Shown piece by piece: positions 8,501-17,133 of a DNA stretch of 64,000 nt. Where the stretch lies: assembly GCF_004360145.1 (NCBI RefSeq), contig NZ_ML178715.1:126069-190068 (forward strand), read 5' to 3'. Source of the DNA: Aliiroseovarius marinus. Its GTDB lineage: Bacteria; Pseudomonadota; Alphaproteobacteria; Rhodobacterales; Rhodobacteraceae. Below the pieces are notes generated by a model. It searched no databases. It saw only the letters and a list, made by a program, of their open reading frames with translations, and was not told the DNA's origin. Numbering within the stretch: the first letter of the stretch is position 1; each line of letters begins with the position of its first letter. Both the position numbers and the translations under genes were made by a program.

Positions 8501-9229
8501 CTAGTGTTTTTCCCACTCCATCGTCATGACCGAGGGCAAATTCATATAGGCCCAGACATCAGCCGAGGATCCTGATGTCGGGCGCGGTTCATCAAAGCGT
8601 GTCAGCGTCAAACCAGCCGCCAGAAACGCCTGCATATAGGCCGACAGTGGGCGGTGCCAATTGCGGGTGTGCAGATCGCCCCACCGGAAATCATACTGCC
8701 GTGGCTTCAGGTAGTTCGAGATCACGTTCAGCTTCTGCCCGGTCTGCTCACAGGTCCTTGGCTTGCTGGCAAAACTGGCGGTGGCAAAGCTTGTCCGTTC
8801 GATGATCAGGACCTGCCCGCCGGGTTTCACAACCCGCGCCATCTGGGAGATCGCCGCCTGAAGGTCGTTCACATTACCCAGAACCATCACGCTATAGACC
8901 AGATCAAAGCTGTCATCCGCGAAGGGCAAATCTTCCGAGAACCCTGTGACATAGGTGCCCGCAGGATCGCGCCTCTTCGCGGCGTCCACCAATGCCTCTA
9001 CCGGATCCAGACCCGTCACATCGCACCCAAGGTCCTGCAGTTTGCGACAATAGCGACCTTCGCCGCATCCGACCTCCAGCGCCGATGTTGGGGCCAGCGC
9101 CCTGATGCGCGCATCGAACACGGGATCAATTACGCGTTGGCGCTGAAAATGGTCGGGACCATCCATATTCTTGATCCAGCTTTCCGCGGCACTGGCCCAG
9201 CCATTCTCATCTGGATGTCGATCCGACAT
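8501..9229 (-). CDS. Class I SAM-dependent methyltransferase
   Basis: A 242-residue SAM methyltransferase. Motif I is ALEVGCGEGRYCRKL, followed by the acidic loop VTGLDPVEALVD, motif II-like DDSFDLVYSVMVLGNV and LARVVKPGGQVLIIE-type motif III (ISQMARVVKPGGQVLIIERT). The start MSDRHPDENGW at 9229 is preceded by AGAGAGGGG. Longer upstream reading would run into the promoter of the divergent kinase gene. It lies upstream of the adenylation and carrier genes on the same strand (131-base gap), so it may methylate the product of that pathway, or it may be unrelated. Target not predictable. Confidence 0.85.
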   Translation of the reverse strand: MSDRHPDENGWASAAESWIKNMDGPDHFQRQRVIDPVFDARIRALAPTSALEVGCGEGRYCRKLQDLGCDVTGLDPVEALVDAAKRRDPAGTYVTGFSEDLPFADDSFDLVYSVMVLGNVNDLQAAISQMARVVKPGGQVLIIERTSFATASFASKPRTCEQTGQKLNVISNYLKPRQYDFRWGDLHTRNWHRPLSAYMQAFLAAGLTLTRFDEPRPTSGSSADVWAYMNLPSVMTMEWEKH

Positions 9230-9329
9230 GACGCCCCTCTCTTTCCAAGTCAGAGGTATAGGGACTCGCCGCCGGCAAGCAAGTCCGGCAAGCTTTGATC
9301 GTGTTCCAAGCTGCGTTATAGGTGACGCT

Positions 9330-10226
9330 ATGAACGATCTTCCCTCACAGCATTCCGCGCCAGTGATCGCCATTGACGGGGGCGGCACACGGTGTCGCCT
9401 TGCCCTGACAAGCAATGGGGCGCCGGTGGTGGTCGAGGTGGGATCGGTGAATGTTACCAGCGACTTCGACGCGGCCATCGACCAGCTGTCGCGCGGAGTG
9501 CACAAGCTGGCCACACAGGCGGGCCGGCGCGTTGAGGATCTGGCGACTGTCCCCACCTATGCCGGGCTGGCGGGTGTCATGGACACCGCGATGGGCCGCA
9601 AAGTCGCAGCGGCGCTGCCCCAGAAACACATCCGGGTCGAGGATGACCGCCACGCCGCCCTGCGCGGTGCTTTGGGTGCCACCGATGGCGTCATGGCGCA
9701 TTGTGGAACCGGCTCTTTCATAGCGGCGCAGGTTGCGGGCAAGTCCCGCTTCGTGGGCGGCTGGGGGGCTGTTTTGGGCGATCCCGCCTCGGCGCAATGG
9801 GTCGGGCGGCGAGCGCTGACCCTGACCTTGGACGTAGTGGACGGGTTACGCGCGCCCTCTGCGCTTTCAGAGCACATGCTAAAGGCGTTCACGAACTCTG
9901 CCGGCATTGTCGCCTTCGCAGCCCAAGCCCGCCCCGCCGATTTCGGCGCACTGGCGCCCGCCGTGACCCAGTTGGCCAGCGACAAGGACAGTATGGCCAC
10001 GCAGATCTTGACCGAAGCCGCCCAATCGATCGCAGACCTGCTGCCGCAGCTCGGTTGGACCCCGGGCATGGCGCTGTGTCTGACCGGCGGGATCGGCCCG
10101 CTCTATGCGCCTTATCTGCCTGGGGACATCGCGGCGCATATCTCTGCCCCACTGGGCGCGCCGCTCTCTGGTGCGATCGCGTTGGCGCAATCCTATCGCG
10201 ACGCATTGGAAAATGGCGCAGGGTAG
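9330..10226 (+). CDS. BadF/BcrA-type N-acetylglucosamine kinase-like ATPase
   Basis: A 298-residue actin-fold sugar kinase of the BadF/BadG/BcrA/BcrD family. The first phosphate loop VIAIDGGGTRCRLAL is at residues 12-26; the second is HCGTGSFIAA, with GGWGAVLGDPASAQWVGRRAL following and the adenosine motif LCLTGGIGPLYAPYL near the C-terminus. In this subgroup the substrate is usually N-acetylglucosamine or a related amino sugar. The neighbour fits: nagA begins only seven bases after its stop. Together they would convert GlcNAc (or GlcNAc from anhydro sugars) to glucosamine-6-phosphate. The ATG at 9330 gives the expected N-terminus. Glucosamine kinase is an alternative. Confidence 0.82.
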   Translation: MNDLPSQHSAPVIAIDGGGTRCRLALTSNGAPVVVEVGSVNVTSDFDAAIDQLSRGVHKLATQAGRRVEDLATVPTYAGLAGVMDTAMGRKVAAALPQKHIRVEDDRHAALRGALGATDGVMAHCGTGSFIAAQVAGKSRFVGGWGAVLGDPASAQWVGRRALTLTLDVVDGLRAPSALSEHMLKAFTNSAGIVAFAAQARPADFGALAPAVTQLASDKDSMATQILTEAAQSIADLLPQLGWTPGMALCLTGGIGPLYAPYLPGDIAAHISAPLGAPLSGAIALAQSYRDALENGAG

Positions 10227-10233
10227 AAACAGT

Positions 10234-11373
10234 ATGACCACAGACACCACCACCTTTCGCAACGGGCGCATTTTCGACGGCACCACCCTGCATGACGCCC
10301 ACGCCCTTTGCGTCACCACCGGGCGCGTCACTGCGTTCGGACCAGACGCTCAGATCGCCGACCAAGGGCAGGTTGTCGATCTAAAGGGCGACATCCTTTC
10401 GCCCGGGTTCGTCGATCTGCAGGTCAATGGCGGAGACGGGATCCTGCTGAACGACGATCCTTCGGTGGAAACGCTCACGCGGATGGCGCAAGCGCATCGC
10501 CGCTTGGGGGTAGCGCAGCTTCTGCCCACACTCATCACCGACACGCCCGAGAACACCCGCGCCGCGATTGCCGCAGCGACTGACGCGATCCAGACCGGCG
10601 TCCCGGGCATTGCTGGCCTGCATCTGGAAGGCCCGCACCTGTCCATCACCCGCAAAGGGGCGCATGACGGGGAACTGATCCGTCCGATGACGCCCGAGGA
10701 CCTGCAGATCCTGCTGGACGCCGCCAGCGCCCTGCCCGTCCTGAAGGTGACCGTCGCGCCCGAAACCGTGACCGAGGCGCAGGTCCAAACCCTTTCCCGC
10801 GCGGGGGTGTTGGTGTCTCTTGGCCACACAGATGCCGATTACGACACCTGCTTGCGCTACTTTGAAGCCGGGGCGCGCTGCGTCACGCATCTGTTCAACG
10901 CGATGAGCCAACTGGGCAGCCGTGCGCCGGGGCTCGTCGGGGCTGCCTTGGGCACAGGCGCGGTCAGCGCAGGGCTGATCGCGGATGCAGTGCATGTGCA
11001 CCCTCAGACCATGCGCGCCGCGTGGGCGGCCAAAGCCCAACCCGGAGAAATCTTTCTGGTCAGCGACGCGATGGCCGTCGCGGGGTCCGATGCCACGTCC
11101 TTCGACCTGAATGGCCGCACCATCACGCGAAAGAACGGCATTCTGACCTTGGCGGACGGCACCTTGGCCGGGGCGGATTTGGACCTGACCACGGCGATCA
11201 AAACATTGGTGGAACAGGTCGGGGTTTCGCTTTCGGACGCGCTACGCGCGGCAACAACTGTTCCTGCCAAGCTGATCGGCGCACCCGTGCCAGATGTGAC
11301 CCGCGACGGCACCTCGACCTCGGACATGATCCGCATATCAGCCGACCTCAGCGGCGTTGCGTTTCTAAACTGA
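10234..11373 (+). CDS. nagA: N-acetylglucosamine-6-phosphate deacetylase
   Basis: A 379-residue amidohydrolase of the NagA family. It removes acetate from GlcNAc-6-P to give GlcN-6-P in amino-sugar and cell-wall recycling. Seen motifs are SPGFVDLQVNGGDGI (start of the barrel), the metal-binding GLHLEGPHLS, GHTDADYDTCLRYFEAGARCVTHLFNAMS with substrate/metal histidines, and VSDAMAVAG carrying the catalytic Asp. Length is normal. It follows the predicted GlcNAc kinase by seven bases in what looks like a two-gene operon. No nagB or specific transporter is present in the window. Confidence 0.95.
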   Translation: MTTDTTTFRNGRIFDGTTLHDAHALCVTTGRVTAFGPDAQIADQGQVVDLKGDILSPGFVDLQVNGGDGILLNDDPSVETLTRMAQAHRRLGVAQLLPTLITDTPENTRAAIAAATDAIQTGVPGIAGLHLEGPHLSITRKGAHDGELIRPMTPEDLQILLDAASALPVLKVTVAPETVTEAQVQTLSRAGVLVSLGHTDADYDTCLRYFEAGARCVTHLFNAMSQLGSRAPGLVGAALGTGAVSAGLIADAVHVHPQTMRAAWAAKAQPGEIFLVSDAMAVAGSDATSFDLNGRTITRKNGILTLADGTLAGADLDLTTAIKTLVEQVGVSLSDALRAATTVPAKLIGAPVPDVTRDGTSTSDMIRISADLSGVAFLN

Positions 11374-11456
11374 GGGCGTGCCCCGTTCGGCCCTTGCCCC
11401 ACCGCGTCAGATCTGAATAATAGCGCTAAAATTTTCCATGCGCGCTCGAGACCCAC

Positions 11457-12737
11457 ATGACACAGCACAGCACAGATGCGCTTCGCCGCGCGGCACGTCA
11501 GATCTTTACCAAAGCGGTCGAGGCCGCCGACCCTGCGCTGGCCGTCCGCAAGGCGCTTGGCCAGTCACCGTTTCCGACACCCGGACCAAGCGGGAAAAGC
11601 TATGTCGTCAGCATCGGCAAAGCCGCCCCCGCCATGATGCGCGAGGCATTGCAGCACATTGACGGTCCGCGCCAGGCCTTGATCGTCACCCATCCCGAGA
11701 ACCAGGAAACGGTCGAGGGTGCAACCCTTCTGCACGGCGCACATCCAGTGCCAAACCAGAACAGTCTGGCCGCAGGACAAGCAGTGAAAGAGCTGCTGTC
11801 GCAAGCCGGAGCAGAGGACCAAGTGATCGCCCTGATCTCGGGCGGGGGGTCGGCGCTGATGGCGCTGCCTGCGGATGGGATCTCGATCGAAGACAAAGGG
11901 AAGGTCAGCGCGCTGCTGCTGGGCGCGGGCATCGACATCACCCAGATGAACCTTGTGCGCCAACAGCTGAGCCAGTTGAAGGGCGGCGGCATGCTGGCCG
12001 TCGCAAGCCCCGCGCCGGTGACCGCCTATATCCTGTCAGACGTGATTGGAGATGACCTGCGCGCCATCGCCAGCGGCCCAACCGTGGCCCCCATCGGCAC
12101 GCGGAAAGACGCCCGTGCGATCTGCGAGGAAGCAAGCGTTTGGTCAGATCTTCCCACGTCGGTCCAAGCGCATCTGGCGCAGTCCGACTCGGCTGACGAC
12201 CTGCCGCAAACCGCCCAGAACCATCTGATCGGATCGAACGGCCACAGCCTGCGCGCAGCCAAGGTCGAAGCGCAAAGCATCGGCGCAGTGCAGATCGTTT
12301 CGGACATGCTAACCGGGGACGTGCAGGACGCGGCAAACACCCTTTTGGACGCGGCCGAGGCTGCGCCCGTTGGCACCTTATCTGTCATTCTGGCGGGGGG
12401 CGAAACCACCGTCCAGCTGACCGGGACGGGTCGTGGCGGTCGCAATCAAGAACTCGCGCTTCATGTGGCGACAGGCGTCGCCGCGCGCGGATTGCAGGGC
12501 GATTGGGTATTCCTGAGTGGCGGCACGGATGGGCGTGATGGACCCACGGACGCGGCAGGCGGCATCGTGGATGCAGACAGCTTGCACCGGATGCGCACCG
12601 CCGGAGCGGACCCCGCAGCGCTTTTGTTGAACAACGACAGCTACGCCGCGCTTGCGGCCTCGGATGATCTGCTGATGACTGGCGCTACGGGCACCAATGT
12701 GGCCGACATCCAGTGTTTCCTGATCGCCAAACCCTAA
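11457..12737 (+). CDS. Glycerate kinase (MOFRL/DUF4147 family, TtuD-like)
   Basis: A 426-residue protein with the two-domain architecture of glycerate 2-kinase, formerly annotated hydroxypyruvate reductase (TtuD). The N-terminal DUF4147 domain contains VSIGKAAPAMM, LISGGGSALMALP and VIGDDLRAIASGPT. The C-terminal MOFRL domain contains LAGGETTVQLTG-GRGGRNQELALHVA and LSGGTDGRDGPTDAAGG. The reaction is ATP-dependent phosphorylation of D-glycerate to 2-phosphoglycerate. It follows nagA by 83 bases on the same strand. Its role in glyoxylate or tartronate metabolism is family knowledge, not evident here. Confidence 0.9.
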   Translation: MTQHSTDALRRAARQIFTKAVEAADPALAVRKALGQSPFPTPGPSGKSYVVSIGKAAPAMMREALQHIDGPRQALIVTHPENQETVEGATLLHGAHPVPNQNSLAAGQAVKELLSQAGAEDQVIALISGGGSALMALPADGISIEDKGKVSALLLGAGIDITQMNLVRQQLSQLKGGGMLAVASPAPVTAYILSDVIGDDLRAIASGPTVAPIGTRKDARAICEEASVWSDLPTSVQAHLAQSDSADDLPQTAQNHLIGSNGHSLRAAKVEAQSIGAVQIVSDMLTGDVQDAANTLLDAAEAAPVGTLSVILAGGETTVQLTGTGRGGRNQELALHVATGVAARGLQGDWVFLSGGTDGRDGPTDAAGGIVDADSLHRMRTAGADPAALLLNNDSYAALAASDDLLMTGATGTNVADIQCFLIAKP

Positions 12738-12740
12738 GGG

Positions 12741-13574
12741 TCAGTCCTTCCCCAAGAAACTCGTGATCTCGGCCCCGACGTCCTCGCGCTGGGTGTACAT
12801 CAGCAGGTGACCTGCGGGGTACACGTGCAGACTGGCGTTCGGCAGCATGTTCGACAGCAAGATCTGATTGGTGATCGGGATCAGCCCATCATACTTCCCG
12901 GCAATCACCAGCGCCGGCTGGGTCAGCGTGCGTAGCCACGGCAGGCTGGTCCAGCCACACATCGCCCTCACCTGCGAGAAGTAGCCTTCCGGGCTGGGGC
13001 GAATGGCGTGCTTTGCGTACTCGCGGAACTCGCCGGGGGCGAAGATTGCTTCGCCGCCATACATCCACGGGCCGATAAAGTTGCCATAGGCCTTGCTGGT
13101 GAAGCGTAGCGGGAACATGATTTCGGACAGCGCGATGGGGGTGCCCCACCAGCTGCCGATCCCACCTGCCGAGGTGATTGCCAGCACCAGTTTCGCTACA
13201 CGATCCGGCACCGTATGGGCGATCTGCTGCGCCAAGGCACCGCCCCACGAGATGCCGAGGATATCGAAATCCTCGATCCCGATCTGGTCCAACACCCGCA
13301 GCGTAAAATCCGCATAATCCGGAATGGTCGAGATCCCGTCGATCATGTGCGACCGCCCCGTGCCGGGCATGTCGATGGCGATCAGGCAGCGGTCATTGAT
13401 TTCGTCCAGCAAGGGCAGAAGCACCTCGATCGACTGGGCAAGGCCGTTGCAGACCAAAAGCGGCGGCAGGTCCGAATTCACGACACGGTGGAGGTAGCGG
13501 ATCTTCGCGCCGTCGACCTCGACCATGTGAAATTCGGATTTGTCGATGGTGTTGATCGCCTCTTGCACGCCCAT
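12741..13574 (-). CDS. phaZ: Intracellular PHA depolymerase-like alpha/beta hydrolase
   Basis: A 277-residue alpha/beta hydrolase with nucleophile elbow LGISWGGALAQQIA (S109), oxyanion region LLVCNGLAQSIEVLLPLL, acid and His strands (VIAGKYDGLIPI and VYPAGHLLMYTQ). SWGGALAQ is shared with the intracellular depolymerase PhaZ of medium-chain-length PHA producers. The ATG (13574) overlaps the stop of phaC by one base (TGATG), so the pair is translationally coupled. This order, synthase then depolymerase, supports a role in PHA granule turnover. The protein has no signal peptide. A general esterase is possible, but context favours PhaZ. Confidence 0.75.
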   Translation of the reverse strand: MGVQEAINTIDKSEFHMVEVDGAKIRYLHRVVNSDLPPLLVCNGLAQSIEVLLPLLDEINDRCLIAIDMPGTGRSHMIDGISTIPDYADFTLRVLDQIGIEDFDILGISWGGALAQQIAHTVPDRVAKLVLAITSAGGIGSWWGTPIALSEIMFPLRFTSKAYGNFIGPWMYGGEAIFAPGEFREYAKHAIRPSPEGYFSQVRAMCGWTSLPWLRTLTQPALVIAGKYDGLIPITNQILLSNMLPNASLHVYPAGHLLMYTQREDVGAEITSFLGKD

Positions 13575-15199
13575 CAATCCTTGCCCTCAAGCACATAGGT
13601 GCCGGGGGCGTCGGCTAGACGTTTGTACTTGCGGTTGCCCAGCGTTTTCGCCGGTGCGCCACGTTCGGCGGGATTGTTTTTGTCCAGCCACTCCAACCAA
13701 TGAGGCCACCAGCTGCCTTCGGTCAGCGCGGCGCTTTCTTGCCAGCCTTCTGCACCGGAGCCATCCGAGCCATCTGCCCAGAACTTGCGGCGGGTTTTGG
13801 CAGGGTGGTTGATCACCGTGCCCGAAACATGGCCGCCGGTGGTCAGCACGAACTCGGTCGGGCCGGACACCAATTCGGTCGCGGTGTACGAGGATTTCCA
13901 CGGCACGATATGGTCGCCATCCGCCGCCAGGAAATAGCACGGCACATCAATGTTGCGCGTATCCACGGGCGTCCCGCACAGGGTCAGCGCACCCGGCTCT
14001 TTCAGCTTGTTCGCCATATACATCTCTTCCACGAAGAAGCTGTACCACTTGGCCGGAAGGTTCTGCGTGTCCGAGTTCCAATACAGCACGTCGAACGGCG
14101 CGGGCGATTTACCCATCAGATAGTTCGACACCACGAAGCCCCAGATGCTTTCGTTCACGTGCAGCATCGCCATGGCGTTTGCGATGTCTCGACCGGGGGC
14201 CACCCCTTCGGATTGCAGACGCTGGTTATAAACCTCGACCTGCGGCTCGTCGATGAACACTTTCAACTGACCCGGATCGGCAAAGTCGATCATCGAGGAC
14301 AGGAAGGTTGCGGTGCCAAGCTTGGACTTCAGATCGTCCGGCATGACGGCCAAAGCCGCGACCAGCATGGTGCCGCCATTGCACCAGCCCATGATGTCCA
14401 CCGCGTCCGACTTCGACACTTCCGATGTCACGCGCAGCGCTTCGAAAATCCCGTCCGAGATATACTCGTCCCACCCCAGATCGCCCAGTTCGGCACTGGG
14501 GTTGCGCCACGCCATCATGTAAACGCTCTGCCCTTGTTCCAGCAGATACCGCACCATGGATTTCTTTTCGTTCAAATCGAAGATGTAGAACTTGTTCACG
14601 CAGGGCGGCACAATCAGGATCGGCGCCTTGCGGGTCTTTGCGGCCATCGGCTTGTACTGGATCAGCTCGATCAGCTCGTTGCGATAGATGACCGATCCGG
14701 GCGTGGTGCCAAGGTTCTTGCCCACATCAAACGCGTCTTCATCAGTGGTGCTGATATAGCCCTTTTCCAGATCTTCCATCACGTTCTGGAAGCCGTCGAT
14801 CAGGCTTTGCCCACCGGTTTCCTGCGCCAGCTTCTGCGCTTCGGGATTGGTGGCCAGGAAGTTCGAGGGCGACATGTTGTCGGCGGCAACGCGGGCGTAA
14901 AAGCTTAGCTTGTCCTGTTCCTGTTGCGACAGCCCGGCCTTGTCGGCCATGTCCACCATCGCCTTTGCGGTCAGCTCATAGGAATGGCGCAACAGCGGGA
15001 AGACGCCTTCGTTCCACGCATCCCCCTTGAAACGATGATCCTTCGACGGCTCGATCCCTTCGCCCGCTTTCAGCGCGGTGATCATCCACAGCTTGGCCAT
15101 GTCTTTCTGATAGGACATCCACGTTTCCGCCCAAGCGCCAAAGGGATTGTCCCCGGACTTGTTCATGTCTTCCAGCAGTTTGAAAAAGTCTTTGTTCAT
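13574..15199 (-). CDS. phaC: Poly(3-hydroxyalkanoate) synthase
   Basis: A 541-residue PHA synthase that polymerises 3-hydroxyacyl-CoA. The lipase-like box is DIMGWCNGGTML with catalytic C273. The acid is D429 in ADGDHIVPW and the His is H457 in LTTGGHVSGTVINHP. Length and the long N-terminal region (residues 1-190) match a single-subunit (class I/II-like) synthase rather than the PhaE-dependent class III. The box has Trp-Cys-Asn rather than the common Tyr-Cys-(Ile/Val). The gene is coupled to a PhaZ-like hydrolase, and a MarR-type regulator lies 65 bases upstream on the same strand. No phasin or PhaR is present in the window, so this may be a secondary PHA locus. Confidence 0.92.
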   Translation of the reverse strand: MNKDFFKLLEDMNKSGDNPFGAWAETWMSYQKDMAKLWMITALKAGEGIEPSKDHRFKGDAWNEGVFPLLRHSYELTAKAMVDMADKAGLSQQEQDKLSFYARVAADNMSPSNFLATNPEAQKLAQETGGQSLIDGFQNVMEDLEKGYISTTDEDAFDVGKNLGTTPGSVIYRNELIELIQYKPMAAKTRKAPILIVPPCVNKFYIFDLNEKKSMVRYLLEQGQSVYMMAWRNPSAELGDLGWDEYISDGIFEALRVTSEVSKSDAVDIMGWCNGGTMLVAALAVMPDDLKSKLGTATFLSSMIDFADPGQLKVFIDEPQVEVYNQRLQSEGVAPGRDIANAMAMLHVNESIWGFVVSNYLMGKSPAPFDVLYWNSDTQNLPAKWYSFFVEEMYMANKLKEPGALTLCGTPVDTRNIDVPCYFLAADGDHIVPWKSSYTATELVSGPTEFVLTTGGHVSGTVINHPAKTRRKFWADGSDGSGAEGWQESAALTEGSWWPHWLEWLDKNNPAERGAPAKTLGNRKYKRLADAPGTYVLEGKD

Positions 15200-15264
15200 G
15201 ACGCGCGCCTTCTGATTCCGGTTTCTCGCGTTGCACTATTCCAACGAAATGCTTCACGAGTTTT

Positions 15265-15774
15265 TCAACACGGACCTTTAGGCGGGTTTATGGCTGTTTC
15301 TCGTGCATTTTTCAGCTTGCCCTGAAGCTTCTCGTCTTGATCGGGAATCATTGACGCCAGCCCCTCGATCAATCCCGCAAGATGTTCAGCAGGCACCTTG
15401 TCTTCGATTTCAGACAGCATCAGACCACCATAGACCTTCCACATCTGGGCGCGCAGCGCTTTGCCTTCTTCCGTGATCCGCAGCTCGCGCCCGCGCCGGT
15501 CGGTTGCTGCGGGGCATTGTGTCACCAGCCCGTCATCCACCATGCGCTTGATGGTGCGCGACAGGTTGGGTTGGTCGAATAGGGATTGGCGCTCCAACTC
15601 GTTCTGGCGCATCCCCTCTTCCGCGCGCTCCAGCGCCCACAAGATGTCATACCACGCGGCCGAAGGAAGATGCGCGCGCTTCAGTTCCGCCTCGAAGGTT
15701 TGCGTGACCCGTTTATGGGCAATGTTCAGAAGCACCCAGATCGCGGTGGTCTGGCTATTCGGTTTTCTATCCAT
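15265..15774 (-). CDS. MarR-family transcriptional regulator
   Basis: A 169-residue winged-helix protein. The recognition region reads RQNELERQSLFDQPNLSRTIKRMVDDGLV, followed by the wing PAATDRRGRELRITEEGKAL, the hallmark of MarR. Flanking helices fit a dimerisation domain. It is divergent from yceI-cytochrome b561 (120-base gap containing a 22-bp palindrome, 15826-15847). It also lies upstream of phaC on its own strand. Autoregulation and control of yceI is the simplest reading; control of phaC by read-through is possible. The ligand is unknown. Confidence 0.9.
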   Translation of the reverse strand: MDRKPNSQTTAIWVLLNIAHKRVTQTFEAELKRAHLPSAAWYDILWALERAEEGMRQNELERQSLFDQPNLSRTIKRMVDDGLVTQCPAATDRRGRELRITEEGKALRAQMWKVYGGLMLSEIEDKVPAEHLAGLIEGLASMIPDQDEKLQGKLKNARETAINPPKGPC

Positions 15775-15825
15775 CTCACATTCCCGTTACCGGCAGATTT
15801 GCCGTCTTCCCCTACGCGCTCACAT

Positions 15826-15847
15826 TAGATACATGCACATGCATCTA
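15826..15847. promoter_or_regulatory. 22-bp near-perfect palindrome, probable MarR operator
   Basis: TAGATACATG-CA-CATGCATCTA: ten-base arms match at nine of ten positions around a two-base centre. It sits between the divergent marR and yceI starts, the usual place for a MarR operator. The arm length fits MarR dimer sites. Confidence 0.7.
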
Positions 15848-15894
15848 TTATTTCATCCCACGTTGTCCTGCAACATGACAAAGGAGCCGACACA

Positions 15895-16494
15895 ATGAAA
15901 CCTCTTCTGACCGCCGCCGCCCTTGGGTTGGGCCTTGCTGCCGCCGGAACCGCCACCGCCGAGATCTATAAGTTCGACCCCGGCCACACCGAAATCCGCT
16001 TTTATTATAACCACGCCGGTCTGTCGGAACAGTCGGGCCAGTGGAAAGTGATCGGCGGCGAAGTTGACTTCGACCCCGCGAATGTCGCCGCCACCAAAGT
16101 CACCGTGACCGTTGACCCGGCCAGCGTCGACACCGGTGTCGGCCCGCTGGATGACCACCTGAAAAGCGCCGACTTCTTTGATGTCGAGAACTTCCCCGAA
16201 ATCACCTTCACCTCGACCGGGGTCGAGCAGACCTCGGACAACACCATCACGCTGGTGGGGGATCTGACCATCAAGGACAACACCAAGCCGGTCACCATGA
16301 ACTTTACCCTGAACCACAACGGCCCGCACCCGCTGGGCGATTTCTTTGACTACTACAAAGGCGAATGGATCGGCGTTCAGGGCACCGGCGACATGCTGCG
16401 CTCGGACTTTGGCGTGGGCATGTTCGCGCCTGTGACGTCCGACGAAGTGCGTCTGGAAATCTCGGCCGAGCTGCGCGCGGGCGGCTGGGAATAA
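15895..16494 (+). CDS. yceI: YceI-family periplasmic lipid-binding-type protein
   Basis: A 199-residue secreted protein. The signal peptide (about residues 1-21) ends ATA before EIYKFDPGHTEIRFYYNHAG. The YceI fold is an extended lipocalin-like barrel that binds isoprenoid or lipid-like ligands. Seen motifs are HTEIRFYYNHAGLSE, KSADFFDVENFPEITFTST and DMLRSDFGVGMFAPVTSDEVRLEI. It is followed four bases later by a cytochrome b561, the classic YceI-b561 pair, probably moving electrons or quinone-like ligands at the inner membrane. Expression is likely controlled by the adjacent MarR through the palindrome upstream. Physiological role unproven. Confidence 0.9.
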   Translation: MKPLLTAAALGLGLAAAGTATAEIYKFDPGHTEIRFYYNHAGLSEQSGQWKVIGGEVDFDPANVAATKVTVTVDPASVDTGVGPLDDHLKSADFFDVENFPEITFTSTGVEQTSDNTITLVGDLTIKDNTKPVTMNFTLNHNGPHPLGDFFDYYKGEWIGVQGTGDMLRSDFGVGMFAPVTSDEVRLEISAELRAGGWE

Positions 16495-16497
16495 GCC

Positions 16498-17070
16498 ATG
16501 CGGCTTACCAACACGACACAAAGCTGGGGGGCGCTGGCGCGCCTCCTGCATTGGGCGATTGCTGTGATCATCCTGTATCAATTGGGGATGGGCGTCTGGA
16601 TGACGAAATTCGTCACGGACGCCTTGGCCCAGTTCCCGCTGATCCAGACCCATAAAAGCTGGGGTTTCGTGGTATTCGCCTTGGCCGTGATCCGCGTGAT
16701 CTGGCGGCTGCTTAATCGCAACGCGCCAGACCTGCCCGACCACATGCCGCCGCTGGAAAAGCTGGCGGCAAAGCTGGGGCATCTGGGACTTTACGCGCTG
16801 ATGTTCATCATGCCGCTGTCAGGATGGCTGATGGCCTCGGCCTCGCCCTTGCAGGATCGGTTCGGCGTGAAGAACAAGGTGTTTGACTGGTTCGAGATGT
16901 ACGACCCGTTCGTCCCCGGAAGCCAAGCTCTGACGGATCTCTTCGCGCAGGTGCATTTCCTGTCCGCGATTGCCCTTGGCCTGCTTTTGCTGGGTCACGC
17001 GGGGGCTGCGATCTGGCACCACGTCCATCACAAGGACGACGTGCTGAAACGCATGACGTGGGGAAAGTGA
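16498..17070 (+). CDS. Cytochrome b561 (di-heme inner-membrane protein)
   Basis: A 190-residue membrane protein with four hydrophobic segments (about 14-33, 47-66, 93-112, 153-173). His residues are placed as in bacterial cytochrome b561: LLHWAIAVI, QTHKSWGFVVFALAVIRVIWR, KLGHLGLYALMFIMPLSGWLMA and VHFLSAIALGLLLLGHAGAAIWHH. It should transfer electrons between ubiquinol and an acceptor across the inner membrane. It forms a two-gene unit with yceI. A strong bidirectional terminator follows at 17084-17112. Confidence 0.9.
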   Translation: MRLTNTTQSWGALARLLHWAIAVIILYQLGMGVWMTKFVTDALAQFPLIQTHKSWGFVVFALAVIRVIWRLLNRNAPDLPDHMPPLEKLAAKLGHLGLYALMFIMPLSGWLMASASPLQDRFGVKNKVFDWFEMYDPFVPGSQALTDLFAQVHFLSAIALGLLLLGHAGAAIWHHVHHKDDVLKRMTWGK

Positions 17071-17083
17071 CCTACCCCACATA

Positions 17084-17118
17084 AAAAGGCCCGGCGCAGT
17101 GCCGGGCCTTTTCGTTTT
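17084..17118. terminator. Bidirectional rho-independent terminator
   Basis: Perfect 12-bp stem, AAAAGGCCCGGC (17084-17095) with GCCGGGCCTTTT (17101-17112), and a five-base loop. A tract on one side and T tract on the other serve both the cytochrome gene (+) and the ABC operon (-). Confidence 0.92.
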
Positions 17119-17133
17119 CAAGCAGCGGAACGA

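Noticed and set aside
14313-14908. Long antisense frames over phaC (part of 13700-14908)
   Set aside because: These are shadows of the PHA synthase gene; the frames are His/Arg/Gln-rich with no domain.
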